Part shown: positions 47,441-57,577 of the stretch, piece after piece
Position numbering within the stretch: the first letter of the stretch is position 1
Layout of the letters: each line of letters starts with the position of its first letter
From: Leguminivora glycinivorella
Lineage: Eukaryota > Arthropoda > Insecta > Lepidoptera > Tortricidae
Assembly: GCF_023078275.1 (NCBI RefSeq)
Contig: NC_062975.1
Location: forward strand, 13,615,141-13,679,140
Reading direction: 5' to 3'
DNA length: 64,000 nt
Program-made: the position numbers and the translations under genes
Notes under the pieces: generated by a model
Told to the model about the DNA's origin: nothing
The model's database searches: none
What the model saw: only the letters and a program-made list of their open reading frames with translations

Positions 47441-48314
47441 ATGAATAATGGTATGGATTTACGTTTGCGCGCGCGACTCCATACATCTACCTCGACTTAA
47501 CAAATACGGATTGTGAGTACGCAACACGAGCCAAAGGATCAGGAGATGCTGGCAATGACATAGTTGACGTTCACCGGACGATGACAATATGAAACTAATC
47601 TTTGCTTTCAACAGTTTCAACATATCTAAACCAAAATACCTTCCACGATAACAAACAAAACATTTTAAACGTACCGATTAAAATGATTTAAAATCTTCCT
47701 GTCTGAAAGTTCGGATGGCCAGGTAATTTACAGCGTGTTCCTTCCGTATGAAAATGAATGGAAACCCTGTCGGGCGAGGGCGCGTACTCGAGTGAATCGA
47801 TACGGGCCGCCAGTGCGCCATCGGCGTGTGGCAGACACGTCCCGTCTGTTAGCGGGAAAATACGATATTCTGCAACGTGTCATGAAAATATCACTTTCAA
47901 TTCAAGTCGTTCTGTCTTAGTACCTATATCTTATTCGAACATATACTATTTAGTGGCTCTGTGAGCTGTAGACCTTCGCTACAATTGCGACATGTTTAGA
48001 AAACGTAAAATTTGACAATTTGACAATACTTAGTTTTTGTAATTATTATGACAGTCAAGTAACGATAGTCCTAAGCGCCATACAGTCATAAAGTTATTTA
48101 TTTCAATATAAAAAAACTGGATTGTCAAAAAAAAAATATGGTTAATCTGATTGGAAAATTTGATGAGAAGCGGTTGAGAATTGCGACCTGTGAGAGGAGA
48201 ACATCTGGACATACAAAAAGCAAATTGAGTTAATCCGTACATCTAGGCTGTAGCCACAGTATAAAAAAGAGTACTATCGTACATTATGGCTATGGCCACT
48301 CCCGCTTCCCGCTG

Positions 48315-48450
48315 AAAGTGCCGCCCACCTCCTCTTGATTACCTCACAGTTACCATATTTCACTCATACAAGCATAGCGCGCGTTCACCTACCCGAGCTT
48401 AGACTGTGTGCTAGGAACGCGCCTCTTTCATATATTTGATCGCCAGTGTC
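48315..48450 (+). repeat. Dispersed repeat, one of an inverted pair with 49530-49675
   Basis: CGAGCTTAGACTGTGTGCTA, GGAACGCGCCTCTTTCATAT and the flanking TTACCTCACAGTTACC appear in reverse complement at 49530-49675 (ATATGAAAGAGGCGCGTTCC, CACACAGTCTAAGCTCGAG, GGTAACTGTGAGG). Confidence 0.7.
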
Positions 48451-49211
48451 CGAGGTGTGCTGTAACTGCGGTCAATTAATACCTATATGTTAAGAATATG
48501 TAACGTTTAATGCCAATTATCAAACATTTTCAATTTAAGCTGTATGTCGTAATATACGAGTATTAAGATATTGTATTTCAAATACTACACTCGGAAATTG
48601 AAAAAGATTGATTAAAGCACTGTTTACGTTTACTAACCCTTATGAAGTCCTAATAAGTACTTTTTTCATAGGTAAATGAAAGGAAAAATTGATAAATTCA
48701 TACTTCTGGTATGACTCGAACCTGCGACTACGACTTAACTTAAAGTATTTTTCCATTAATTTTGTATTATCGCTCACAGACGTTTCAGCGTTCCAAAAAA
48801 TAATTGGCAGTCTGTGAAACAAAGTAGAAAAACACTCCTTTGAAACAAGTACTTACTTGCAAAGTATTTTTTAACTTTGAGAACTTAATTTTCAAGGAAC
48901 GACTTTCCTCAACGATTTCTTCGAAAGTTTGTTTTCACAAATCATTTTATGAGCTTCCATACCTTTTGAGAAGCTTTGAAAGCGATCGTTTGGTTTGATT
49001 TTGTTTAACTTTGTTATTGTTAACGTTTAGTTATTTCATGGCCATGAATTTCTTAAAAAATGGTTTTACATACTGAATTCGCAGTCTAGCCCTTGATGTT
49101 GCACAGTTAAGTGATCCCCATGCGAACAAATTACCTACTAATCCAGAGGATCACTAAGGTCTTTAGACACTAGAGAGTTTGTTAAACATATAATTAGTTA
49201 CTACATCAGTG

Positions 49212-49460
49212 CACTGAGAGAAAATACAACCAGTTTTTATGTTCGTTCAACAAGTTTTTTGGTTAAAATAGCGCCTACGTGCTCTTTGGTTCAAACAACA
49301 AGCTACTTGTCATTTGAATCGGCAATATATTTGAATCAACAAGTCGATTTTATAAAAACAACCTGACACATATTGATTTAAACATACGTTTGGCTGATTC
49401 AAACGGATAAACTGCAACAAGTCGAACTTGTTAAATTCACAATGCAAATTTCTCTCAGTG
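49212..49460. mobile_element. MITE with CACTGAGAGAAA ends
   Basis: Bounded by CACTGAGAGAAA and TTTCTCTCAGTG, 249 bp. The interior is rich in CAACAAGT/ACTTGTT words (a Tyr/Gln-like AT-rich filler) and is non-coding. Confidence 0.75.
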
Positions 49461-49529
49461 TGTGCGTAGAATAGCGCTCTGATACTTTGCACGTTGTCAG
49501 AAGCTAAAGAGTTGAGTTATGTGTGGCCA

Positions 49530-49675
49530 ATGGCGTTCAAATATATGAAAGAGGCGCGTTCCTACGCACACAGTCTAAGCTCGAGTGTGTGAACGCGTAG
49601 CATGTTTGTATGAGTAAGATATGACAGGTAGACTGGTCGCGTTTTTGACAGACGGTAACTGTGAGGAGAACATGA
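49530..49675 (-). repeat. Dispersed repeat, second member of the inverted pair
   Basis: Reverse complement of 48315-48450 over most of its length, with a few indels and one insertion (about 49629-49650). Confidence 0.7.
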
Positions 49676-50247
49676 TAATGCACGTAAAATATTTTAGGTT
49701 TTCTTAATTACCTACCTATTCTATTCAAATCTTTGAAATAAATTGAAAATAAAATACTTTACACCACACCAACTGATAAAGGCTTTCTTTGCTATTCTAA
49801 AACAGATAGCAAAATTGCATTTTATCCACAAGAGTGCAAAGTAATTTCATACAAATTTTAACTTGATGTTTAAAGCTGGGTGTTGGAATTCACGTATAAA
49901 TGATGAATTTGAATCATAAACGTTAAATAAATTGATTTTTTTTATTTATTTTGATGTTTTACAGTTCACATTTTCATAGTCTTGGTGTGGTGAAAAATTT
50001 TGTGTTTCACTCGGTGGCAAAGTTTGTTTAACCTTCGTGCCTTGATACCCTCGCAACGCTCAAGATTCCACTTTTTAAACCACTCGCTACGCTCGTGGTT
50101 CAATATTGGAATCTTTCGCTTGCTCAGGTATCAATATTGGCATGTGCGGTAAAACAAATAACTATTATTTTAAATTGCGAATGTGTGCTTTTTTGATTGA
50201 TAAAGTCTTCTTAAGACTTACATACTTATTATTTGTTTTATTTTCAG

Positions 50248-50319
50248 CCTCCTTTAGAACATGGGCTGAGCAATCGCGGCTCTTCATACTGTGAACCGCA
50301 AATGTGGTCACATTATCAG
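50248..50319 (+). CDS. Internal exon of the unrecognised split gene
   Basis: TTTTCAG acceptor and CAG|GTAAAT donor. The 72-bp exon is open only in phase 0 and reads PPLEHGLSNRGSSYCEPQMW then SHYQ. It accepts either exon 36264 or exon 30742 upstream and joins exon 51831 in phase 0. Confidence 0.7.
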
Positions 50320-50501
50320 GTAAATACCTACTTAATATTACTACATTATACTCAATTAATTATTCTTTATTATTCATGGCTGTAACCTTTTCGCCGCTAT
50401 TTCAAAGAAGTAATAAAGGGTCAATATCGCCATGTCAAAACTTGCACGAACACAATCTGTATACAAGTTGTAGCTTTTGGAACATGAAATGTACTATCAG
50501 A

Positions 50502-50563
50502 TGCAAAAGTGCATGGCGAATTTATCTATGAATTCATTTATGATTTCTCCATGCAATTTTGCA
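50502..50563. mobile_element. 62-bp palindromic mini-element, copy 2
   Basis: TGCAAAAGTGCATGGCGAAT up to CTCCATGCAATTTTGCA. Same length and fold as 4072-4133. Confidence 0.6.
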
Positions 50564-50738
50564 GTTCACTGTACATTGACTTTACATCAAGTCAATGGCG
50601 GGGAAAAGACCACATTCTGACAGTAATAGACTAGATCAGATTTTTAACATTAAAAAAATGCATTTTCACGATAGTTTTTACCTATACGTAGACACATCGA
50701 TCGATGCCATCAATCGTCCAGAACCAGTAATTTAGCAT

Positions 50739-51065
50739 CCATCCATTCTCCTTGCGTTATCCCGGCATTTGCCACGGCTCATGGGAGCCTGGCGTCCACT
50801 TTCATAGCTAATACCAAGATTTGGCGCAGGCACTAGTTTTTACGAAAGCGACTGCCATCTGATCTTCCAACCCGAAGGGTAAACTAGAGCTTATTGGAAT
50901 TAGTCCGGTTTCCTCACGATGTTTTCCTTCACCGAAAAGCGACTGGCAAATATAAAATGACATTTCGCACGTAAATTCCGAAAACTCATTGGTGCGAGCC
51001 GGGGTTCGAACCCGCGACCTCCGGAACGAAAGTCGCACGTACTTACCGCTAGGCTACCAGCGCTT
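50739..51065 (-). mobile_element. Full-length tRNA-derived SINE with target-site duplication
   Basis: The minus-strand head is AGCGCTGGTAGCCTAGCGGT, with GGAGGTCGCGGGTTCGAACC as the B-box region. The body ends GGGATAACGCAAGGAGAATG. It is flanked by ACCAGTAATTTAGCAT (50723-50738) and ACCAGTAATATAGCAT (51066-51081), a 16-bp duplication with one mismatch. It lies in the intron before exon 51831, antisense to the gene. Confidence 0.9.
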
Positions 51066-51091
51066 ACCAGTAATATAGCATATCCTCTTTA

Positions 51092-51345
51092 TTAATAGGT
51101 ATTTACATACATACATACAATCACGCCACTATCCCATAAAGGGGTAGGCAGAGCACATGAAACTACTAAAGCTTCAGGGCCACTCTTGGCAAATAAGGGG
51201 TTAAAAGAAAACGAAACTGTGGCATTGCAGTGACAGGTTGCCAGCCTCTCGCCTACACCACAATTTAACCCATATCCCATAGTCGCCTTCTACGACACCC
51301 ACGGGAAGAAAGGGGGTGGTGAAATTCTTAATCCGTCACCACACA
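51092..51345 (+). repeat. Dispersed repeat with GGGGTAGGCAGAGCACATG core, copy 2
   Basis: Longest copy of the family seen at 7087: CACGCCACTATCCCATAAAG, CCACTCTTGGCAAATAAGGG, ATATCCCATAGTCGCCTTCT, ACCCACGGGAAGAAAGGGGG. Followed at 51374-51500 by a MITE fragment. Confidence 0.72.
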
Positions 51346-51544
51346 GGCAATATTTATTAATAGGCAGGTATTTAAGGGCTGATTTAGATTTTAGACCTAC
51401 GAATTCTCGCATACGAGTTTCATGAAATTGCGGCATTTGATTGGTTGACTGATTTGGATCTAACATCAGTAGTCAAAATCATATGCGAGGTCAATGATGT
51501 CGTTGCCGTTAAATAGTATTCAATGTGTTGAAGTTGTAATAAAT

Positions 51545-51785
51545 GTACACGTACATACACATACTTAAATTCACGCCTGTACTCCCAAAATGGATAGGCA
51601 GAGCACAAACTGCTCAAATTTCTGTACCACTCTCAGCAATCAACAAGTTGAAAGAAACTGAAATTGTGATATATTATGTACCTATTGCTGTGTCACACAC
51701 ACGACTATTGAACCCAAATCCCACAGTCGACTTGTACAATACCGATAGGAAGAAAGGCGTTAGTGAAATTTTTACTTTGTCATAC
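51545..51785 (+). repeat. Dispersed repeat, diverged copy 3
   Basis: Same motif order as 51092-51345 (TTCACGCCTGTACTCCC, GGATAGGCAGAGCACAAAC, ACAGTCGACTTGTACAATAC, AAGAAAGGCG) but with many substitutions, so it is older. Confidence 0.65.
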
Positions 51786-51830
51786 GGTAGATTTTCACAT
51801 AATTAATATTTTTTGTTGTCACATTTCCAG

Positions 51831-51941
51831 ATGGGAGCGATGAGCGGTGGCTGGGGCGGTGGCGGGTCGGGCACGTGGACAGCGCGAGGCACGTGCGCGC
51901 GTGACCTTCCACGCTACCCGCCAGACTGCCGGCCGCTCAAG
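51831..51941 (+). CDS. Internal exon (Gly-rich) of the unrecognised split gene
   Basis: TTTCCAG acceptor and AAG|GTGCAG donor, 111 bp, phase 0 to 0. It reads MGAMSGGWGGGGSGTWTAR then GTCARDLPRYPPDCRPLK. GC content is far above the flanking introns, as in the other exons of this gene. Confidence 0.72.
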
Positions 51942-52030
51942 GTGCAGTTCTTATACACTACATAATATATATTTGTCTATGGACTAACTTGTATTCATAG
52001 AAGAGATTGAGGCAAAGAGAGATCAGTGTG

Positions 52031-52190
52031 CAGGGTGGCTAGCCGAATGGCACAATCGCTCACGAAACGCTCACGAAACGAAGCGCTAGTAGATATCTAT
52101 CTCTATCGCGCTTGCGTATTGGCGCGACAGAGCCAGCGGCGTATCGCTTTCGTTTGGCGTCGGAGAAATGCCATTCGGCTACGGGGCCTG
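52031..52190 (-). mobile_element. 'CAGGCCCCGTAGCCGAATGGCA' MITE, copy 3
   Basis: From CAGGGTGGCTAGCCGAATGG to CCATTCGGCTACGGGGCCTG, 160 bp. It is almost identical to the reverse complement of 62079-62240, with one small difference in the GATAGATATC region. It lies in the short intron between the last two coding exons. Confidence 0.85.
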
Positions 52191-52286
52191 ATCAGCTTTC
52201 ATATTTCGAGACCCTTAAGAAACATTTTATTTTCTTTTGACTATTTGTACCAATGGCTATTAATCAACTGAATTATGCTATTTCAG

Positions 52287-52694
52287 GGACCCCAGCTGCA
52301 TCTCCAAAGTCAAATGTGCGCTTCCGAAGGGCGATCGACGCCTTACCCTGTGTATGAAGACTCTCCGTACAGCGGGCAGAACGGGCGCAAGCAAAGTCCC
52401 GCGCCGCGCTGCGGGCCGGCTGCGGAGCGCGCGCGCGAGCGCCTCTCCGCCGAGCCCCGCCGTTCGCCGCCGCCCGAGCCCAGGCCGCCCGTAGTGCCTC
52501 TACCTGCGTTTCAGCAGGCCTTCGGCTCCACAGAAATTGGGAAGTTTGCCGAGGCATTCAGCCGTACGGAGGTCGTGCTCGAGGACGCCTCAGAGAGCTT
52601 CAGCTACGAGGCCTTCCCCGAGTGGGACGCTCCCGAGCCGCAGTGGTCCTCCCAACCCGCCGCGCGAGAGGTCAAATGTGAAGACACCCTCTGA
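52287..52694 (+). CDS. Last coding exon of the unrecognised split gene
   Basis: The TATTTCAG acceptor leads into GPQLHLQSQMCASEGRSTPY in phase 0, consistent with exon 51941. A Pro/Arg/Glu-rich low-complexity part follows (AEPRRSPPPEPRPPVVPLP). Then comes a more ordered C-terminus, AFQQAFGSTEIGKFAEAFSR, SESFSYEAFPEWD and the final VKCEDTL, with stop TGA 52692-52694. The acidic/aromatic end resembles activation-type segments, so a nuclear regulatory role is possible but unproven. AATAAA at 53011-53016 is the nearest polyadenylation signal. A much longer 3' UTR to AATAAA 57234-57239 is also possible. Confidence 0.72.
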   Translation, partial: GPQLHLQSQMCASEGRSTPYPVYEDSPYSGQNGRKQSPAPRCGPAAERARERLSAEPRRSPPPEPRPPVVPLPAFQQAFGSTEIGKFAEAFSRTEVVLEDASESFSYEAFPEWDAPEPQWSSQPAAREVKCEDTL

Positions 52695-55600
52695 GCTGTC
52701 TTCACTCTAGTGCTAATTTTGGGCGTAAGCCGACTAGGTAATTAGACAATGTTTAGTTCCACCACCTTGTTGCCAAATGATTAGAGATGGAGTTCGATTT
52801 CTTAGAACTTTAGGATGTGATACCAAATTTACAAACGTGTACGAATAATGAATCGGCGGGTAAAATAGTGGTGTGTCGTTTAATTTATATGATCTAGCAT
52901 AATGTTATCATTCCCTTTGACTAGTTTTAGACTCACCTTAATGAGATGAACAAAGTAACTTACTGATAAAGGGATGTAGGGATTAAGGTACTGCAATGCA
53001 TAGTAGAACAAATAAATCATGACTAAATGTGCCTTTATTCGGAGAACCCGGCCCTAGCGCGCCCCCGCCCCCCGCCCGCAGCGCGCCGGCGTGGATGACG
53101 TCATACAATAGCAATTATTGGGACCAACGTTTAGACAAATATACACCACCCAGTCGCGTACACGACCGATGCACACATGCACTCTTCAGCAACGTTGTTC
53201 TGTACTCAGCAGGAACATTTCAACAGCAGTTAGGTTAGGCAATGATCATCTCTGTACTTCTATAATCCTATAGAACTAATATAGGAAAATAAAAAAAGAC
53301 GAAACAATTGTAAGACATTTAAGATGACAACTTATTTTGATATGGCGTAGAAAATGATCTTGAAAATGTGTGGTCAAAAAACGTTTCAAATATTCGTTCT
53401 GGGCAAATCGAATGGAGGGGGGCTCGGGAGATGCCGCGCGAGACTATAATAAACATTCGAAATTATTCAGGAAAATATAAACAAGTCATGTATGTACGTA
53501 GGTATATTTAGGTAGTTAAATTTGATAAAATTTTTGAAGAGATTTCACACTTATGAATAAAATGGCTTTTTAATTAAACGATTAGGGGTCCAACAACATT
53601 CATGTAAAGTTTCTGATATCATTGCTCTTATTTTGTCAAAAATGTCAAATTTTTATTAGGATTGATTCCAATAATGCATTAATTATTGAATACGTTAAAC
53701 TCTCTGTGATATATTAATTTTGTTGTGTTACTTCTAAATTGTACGTGTTTACTGTTCAATTGTAATTATAGTTCCTTTATTATTTGGTACGGATTTGTTA
53801 GTTATTTCGCACATTTAATTGAAATGTTAGTAAACTTTAAAGAAAGTTTCGTAACAGTATTGTGATTAAGTCGTTACTTCGTTACATAAAACTTCTGAAG
53901 TTGTTGATTTCTAAGTTGATATGTGCCACTATAGTTGGATGTATGAACATGTTCTTGTAAGCTCTTTAACCGCTACCGAGTCGTAGTTTTTCGCCCTTAT
54001 TTGAACTTGCGTAAGTTTACTTATTTTAAAAGTTCACAACGAATGAAAATTCGGCGTTTTGATAAACCAGTAATGTCAAAGGCTATTGTGAGTAAAGTGT
54101 AGGTTTAAACTACAATGACAGAATCCCATACAAAAGACAGTAGCACGTAAGCTAGGCGCCGCGCGTCGCCGGTAACCACCTTCTTCCAGTGGTCTTCGTC
54201 TAGTTAAACAAATCTTTGTGTACCAGTATTTTTGATCTCTTTCGACAAAAAAAACAGCAAAATTAATGGAGTGCCTTACCTATTTAAATATGATATGAAA
54301 TTAGGATGGATGAATTTTATTCTAGCATAATTTGATGAAACACCATAATATAATAGCATAATAAAACTTCCTTGAAACCGAGTAGGTATTTCTTTAAATA
54401 GTAGATAATATATTGTAATGAATTTAATAAAAGTTATTTAATAATTATACATATAATTAATAACATAAATATGTAATAAAATAATTATGGTGTGCACTAT
54501 TATTTGAAAGAAAATATATTTACGAAATCTATTTGTTATTTTGTAGAAACGTAAGTAATTCTCTACTAACTTGATTGCGTATCTTATGCTAGTAGCCTAT
54601 ACCTTCCATTTATTTCCACTCTCTTTAGAACCGTCTAGCTAAATACATTGTAGTTATGTCTATAACTGAATTGCATGTGAGAAAATCTGTGAGAACCTCA
54701 TATTGCACTTTAAAAAATTACGAGGCTTGTTTGATTTACACATTTTACTTAAAAATAAAATGAAATATTGATGGTTTCAGTTAGTGCAACCTAATAGCTG
54801 TTTGTGCGTTAGATACTGATGTTTGAAAACAAATGTACTATCGAACCAACTGAATCGTGACCCACCATAAACTCATTTTTTCCAAACCGTCTTCATGTAA
54901 GTAGATCGAAATTCGCTTGCAGATACGGTTTTCTAGGTGACGAACTTGTTATAATTTTATTAGACACTGACATGTGTGTAGTGACATAATTTAGTTAGTA
55001 TTTAAAACGACCTAAGTGCATTATAAGCGAAAAACCTCACAGGTTTGAAAAATTCAAACGAATTATCTGCCAAGTGGGTCATGAATCAGTTGGTTCGATA
55101 GTAAAAAAAACGACAGACTTTTTTTTATACGCATAATGCTTGTTTTATGTTTGGTTTATTTTAGCTTTATTTCAATGAAGTCCTTTTAGAAATGCTTGAT
55201 AAAATATTAATGCAAGTCTGGTAGAAAACTGCTCCCATTACTTTGAACTCTGTATTAAAAAAGTTTATTAAATCTAAATGTAGCCTGTGCCACATGATGT
55301 GTATATACAATATATACATTTCCCTAGATAGTCCTATTGTTATATGTTTATATTAGGAATGTCATTTTTACTATAGCGAGTGTAAAAACTTATTGAAATT
55401 AGGTGTTCCACATTAGAGCTTCCTGATCGATTACTCCATGATTTGTCTACCATCAGAGTTAGTTGTGTGTCGTTCCCAAATAGTGTTAAAATGTATCTTT
55501 ATTATAAATATCACATTAAATTTGATGGAGCTGATTAATGAGCATATCTAAATTTGATTTTTTTTGCGTTGCTTTTATATTGTTAAAGAACCTCAAAATA

Positions 55601-56547
55601 TGATTAAGAAAAAAATTGCAGTATACAACATTTTGAATTAATATTGTCATTTATTAACGCGATAGCTCATGAAATAAAATTATGAGCTCATGAAATAAAA
55701 TAATGGAAACTGATTATATCGTGTACCTAATTATATTGAAATGATAATATTACGAGTAGGGATGTAAGTAACATCCCATTCCGAACCTTTTATTTGTACA
55801 CGTGCACCGTGTATGTATTAAATTGAATTATAAATTAATTATACGTTATAAGTTTCCACATTTTATTTCATTTTGAAACGTGCAATGAAAGCCTTAATTT
55901 TATGAATAATTTAACTGAAAAAGGTTAAATAATTTAAAGCAACTTTTTTGCTAAAACGACTTTGTAGGCATTATTTGTTTCGAAATTACGACAGGTTTCA
56001 AACAAATTAATTATTAAATTTTATTTAATAATAATATACAAAACAGTTTCTACTATAATTTGGATCAGTTGTAACTTGTAAAGAATATTAAATATGATGA
56101 TAATACATCAATATTGCTCAAACTTGAAACTACATGAATTAACTTAAATCATCTTTATTACTAGAGCAGTTAATTCTTTATTCAAGGTCAAATTACTTTA
56201 CCCACTAGATTGCGTTTTTAAAAATGACAAAACACGTAGCTAGTTATAAATATTGCCATAATTTCTTATCATGATCAGTTATTAAAATCGAATTAACCCT
56301 TTTATGATTTGCTTTAAGTATTAGAATTAAAACAAAATTAACATAATTCTAAATTGAGTGCTTTGAAATTAGAACCTTTTCCAAAATTACGTTGAATACA
56401 AATAAACTAAGATAACACCAAATAATGACCTATAAATTCTCTGGAACACGTTAATCAATTGTTTTATTTAGGTATGTAAGAACATATCTATTGCTCCGTG
56501 ACATGATTTTAATATGACATAGTGTATTTAATACTGCTAAGTCAGAG
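52695..56547 (+). other. Downstream region / possible long 3' UTR
   Basis: AT-rich and almost free of the repeat families that fill the introns, as long 3' UTRs often are. A GC-rich island at about 53040-53105 has an open frame and a perfect TGACGTCA site near 53096-53103. Several AATAAA signals occur, the first at 53011-53016. The true transcript end was not determined. Confidence 0.4.
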
Positions 56548-56883
56548 TCAATCGAAATGTGAAAATCGATACCTGTACATAAGTAACAATGGATAAAACA
56601 ACGCGTCAGAAATGTCTGCCATCCTCAAATAATCTTCCATATAGAGATTCATCTTCATAGCTCTCAGTCGAAAGCATCTTCTTCTATTTGATTTTATTTT
56701 AGAGACATCTGACAATCGTTTTACTTTTTGGCTTGTTCTATGTCTTATGTATCGCTCTTCAGTATCCAGGGAGAATAGAGGTCTAATCTCCATATCAGTA
56801 TCGTTGCGACAGAGGCAGTTGCGTTTCGTTAGCCAGGGGGTGTGAACGTTTGTAATTTTAGCTAGGATGGCTGTTATTAACAT
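56548..56883 (-). CDS. Lone minus-strand ORF, 111 codons, uncertain
   Basis: From ATG at 56883 (LITAILAKITNVHTP, weakly signal-like) to TGA at 56548. It contains basic sites (LTKR, QKVKR, SNRRR) and ends DALFYPLLLMYRYRFSHFD. The frame is open about 17 codons further upstream of this ATG. It is long for such AT-rich DNA but has no recognised domain, no clear splice partner, and lies in what may be the 3' UTR of the opposite gene. A small secreted or prepropeptide product is one reading; chance is another. Confidence 0.25.
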   Translation of the reverse strand: MLITAILAKITNVHTPWLTKRNCLCRNDTDMEIRPLFSLDTEERYIRHRTSQKVKRLSDVSKIKSNRRRCFRLRAMKMNLYMEDYLRMADISDALFYPLLLMYRYRFSHFD

Positions 56884-57577
56884 AACATTTGTAGACAATT
56901 TTGACGCGTAGTCTAATACATTTCTTTTGACGGTGACGATTTTTTAATTGTTCTGATCATGCTAGACAATCTGTATTCAAGCGAAGTAACAATTGCTCTT
57001 ACTGAGCATCTTTTTTTTATATTTGGTCAACAAAAATTTAAAATTGTTGTCACAGTTAGGTACTGAGAAGGGATTTTGTAAGCTAGTTATAATTATCACG
57101 TACCTTGTAAATACTTATTATATTTTAAATGTTTCACTCATATCATTCTAGAGAAACAGATTTATTAGAAAATTGTAAGGTTTTAAATTCATGACACTGA
57201 TATGTTTGATTTATTAAAGTGGATTTACTATTTAATAAACATATTGTACCTACATGATAATTGGTTTTTATTTCTTTTCACTATATTTGAATCAGGTATA
57301 TCCTTGGTTCCTTGTCGGAAGAGGTAAGGTACACAGCTTTTAGCTATTACACGGCTTAGCCCCTGAATTAGTCTAAGGCCATTTTTGAATTATAAACTTC
57401 TTTGAAAAACGGCAACATGCTATTTTAAAATACTTACACACACGAGAACTTGGGAATATTGTGGCAATGTAACATTGACCAGATTTAAAATCAATAAAAA
57501 GAATTCGTAGACATATTAATGAATGAAATATTATGAAATAGAACAGACACGGTTAAAAATCGCCCCTCAGCGCACCT

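Larger units (their letters stand above)
36265..50247 (+). other. Giant intron, about 14 kb, of the 31-53 kb gene
   Basis: Contains a LINE-like scrap (36715-36880), Helitron-like copies (38407-38653, 40078-40294), a direct repeat (38909-38965 and 40422-40476), SINEs (41650-41910, 47367-47440), MITEs, tandem repeats (42947-43170, 43816-44068) and a 56-bp minisatellite (43210-43805). Apparently repeat-free GC-richer islands lie at 37690-37900, 40850-41010 and 46380-46480. I found no coding exon in it. The 44130-44510 frame is in repeat-like DNA. Confidence 0.5.
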
